From NCBI GenBank assembly GCA_910587135.1, contig CAJULF010000063.1:1-15056 (forward strand): DNA of 15,056 bases, read 5' to 3'. Positions 14,591-15,056 of the stretch are shown one piece after another (the first letter of the stretch is position 1; the number at the start of each line of letters is the position of its first letter). Source of the DNA: an uncultured Oscillospiraceae bacterium. GTDB taxonomy: Bacteria; Bacillota; Clostridia; Oscillospirales; Ruminococcaceae. The notes beneath the pieces were generated by a model that did not search any database, was not told the DNA's origin, and saw only the letters and a program-made list of their open reading frames with translations. The translations under genes were made by a program, and so were the position numbers.

Positions 14591-14821
14591 ATAAATAGCT
14601 TGCATTTTTGCTATTTGGCGTTTTTCAAAAAATAAAATTTCTGTCATAATCGGGTGGTTTGTTTTGTTAGTGTTACAAGAGAGATATTTAATGTTAAGGG
14701 GGGCATTTTGGGAATTTGTTAAAATGAAATGGTGGTGATATTTGTAATAAAGTTTTTCACGGGTTAAGTTCACAGTGAAATGGATATCTATGACGTACAA
14801 TATTTTTAGGAGGAAATTTTT

Positions 14822-15056
14822 ATGAATGCAAGAATTTTGAAAAGGCGTGATTTTGTTAGATTTTTAATCAGCTGCTTGGTTGCTGCTTTTATGATTGGTT
14901 CTTCTTTTGTGACCGCATACGCAGAGAATGTGGACGATGATGACTTGGTACAGCCTTATGTTATAAGCAGAATCTGGGGTACAAAACTTGAGGTTATACC
15001 ATATATTGTTCCCCCAATTAAACCTTGCCAAAATCAAGCAGCATATTTTGTAAAAG
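14822..15056 (+). CDS. Secreted protein of unknown function, N-terminal fragment (runs off the window)
   Basis: ATG 14822 follows AGGAGG at 14808-14813 with 8 bases between, a strong ribosome site. The first 78 codons are open to the window end. A signal peptide is clear: positive start (ILKRRDFVR), hydrophobic core FLISCLVAAFMIGSSF, and AYA at 32-34 as a signal peptidase I site, so the mature protein begins near Glu35 with an acidic ENVDDDD. The next residues (QPYVISRIWGTKLEVIPYIV) match no family I recognise. The gene and the ~220 bases before it are clearly AT-richer than the glnN side, which may point to a different origin. No convincing promoter is visible between 14591 and 14821. Confidence 0.8.
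   Translation, partial: MNARILKRRDFVRFLISCLVAAFMIGSSFVTAYAENVDDDDLVQPYVISRIWGTKLEVIPYIVPPIKPCQNQAAYFVK

Noticed and set aside
14769..14801. Promoter TTCACA/TACAAT before the last gene
   Set aside because: The spacer is 21 bases, outside the normal range, and the -10 would end only about 20 bases before the start codon.

Overview
The window looks like chromosomal DNA of a gut-type Gram-positive Clostridia, most likely a Ruminococcus/Oscillospiraceae relative. The evidence is the hrcA-grpE-dnaK-dnaJ order behind a CIRCE operator, a DnaK nucleotide-binding domain of Firmicutes length, a type III glutamine synthetase (GlnN), a U32/DUF3656 protein next to a ZapA-like gene, strong AGGAGG ribosome sites and sigma-A-type promoters. 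The species is an inference; no rRNA, tRNA or CRISPR array is present.

Layout. (1) 1-512 is the right end of an IS256-family insertion sequence: a frameshifted transposase C-terminus, a nested 105-bp palindrome and a probable terminal inverted repeat. (2) 513-1059 has no convincing gene but holds the first copy of an intergenic palindromic repeat. (3) 1060-5043 is a minus-strand block. A ZapA-like coiled-coil gene overlaps a U32/DUF3656 (RlhA-like) gene by 4 bases (ATGA), and a ThrH-type HAD phosphatase follows with its own near-perfect promoter. (4) 5044-5901 is a divergent intergenic region with the second repeat copy and the hrcA promoter with CIRCE. (5) 5902-12094 is the heat-shock operon hrcA-grpE-dnaK-[DUF4241 gene]-[30-aa small ORF]-dnaJ on the plus strand, with a decayed third repeat copy between grpE and dnaK. 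(6) 12270-14590 is glnN with a consensus promoter, a terminator-like hairpin in its leader and a strong terminator. (7) 14822 to the end is the start of an AT-richer secreted protein.

How the genes work together: HrcA should repress the whole chaperone operon through CIRCE, and GrpE, DnaK and DnaJ form the Hsp70 cycle. The DUF4241 protein sits inside this operon, so it should be made with the chaperones, but its role is unknown. The minus-strand pair suggests a division/RNA-modification housekeeping unit. glnN is a separate nitrogen-assimilation unit, probably controlled partly in its leader.

The least ordinary observations are the composite repeat family, whose core is inverted relative to its tail between copies, the DUF4241 gene plus small ORF inside the chaperone operon, the ZapA-like protein with a very long coiled coil, and the glnN leader hairpin. 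I did not see a clearly new multi-gene defence or mobile system.
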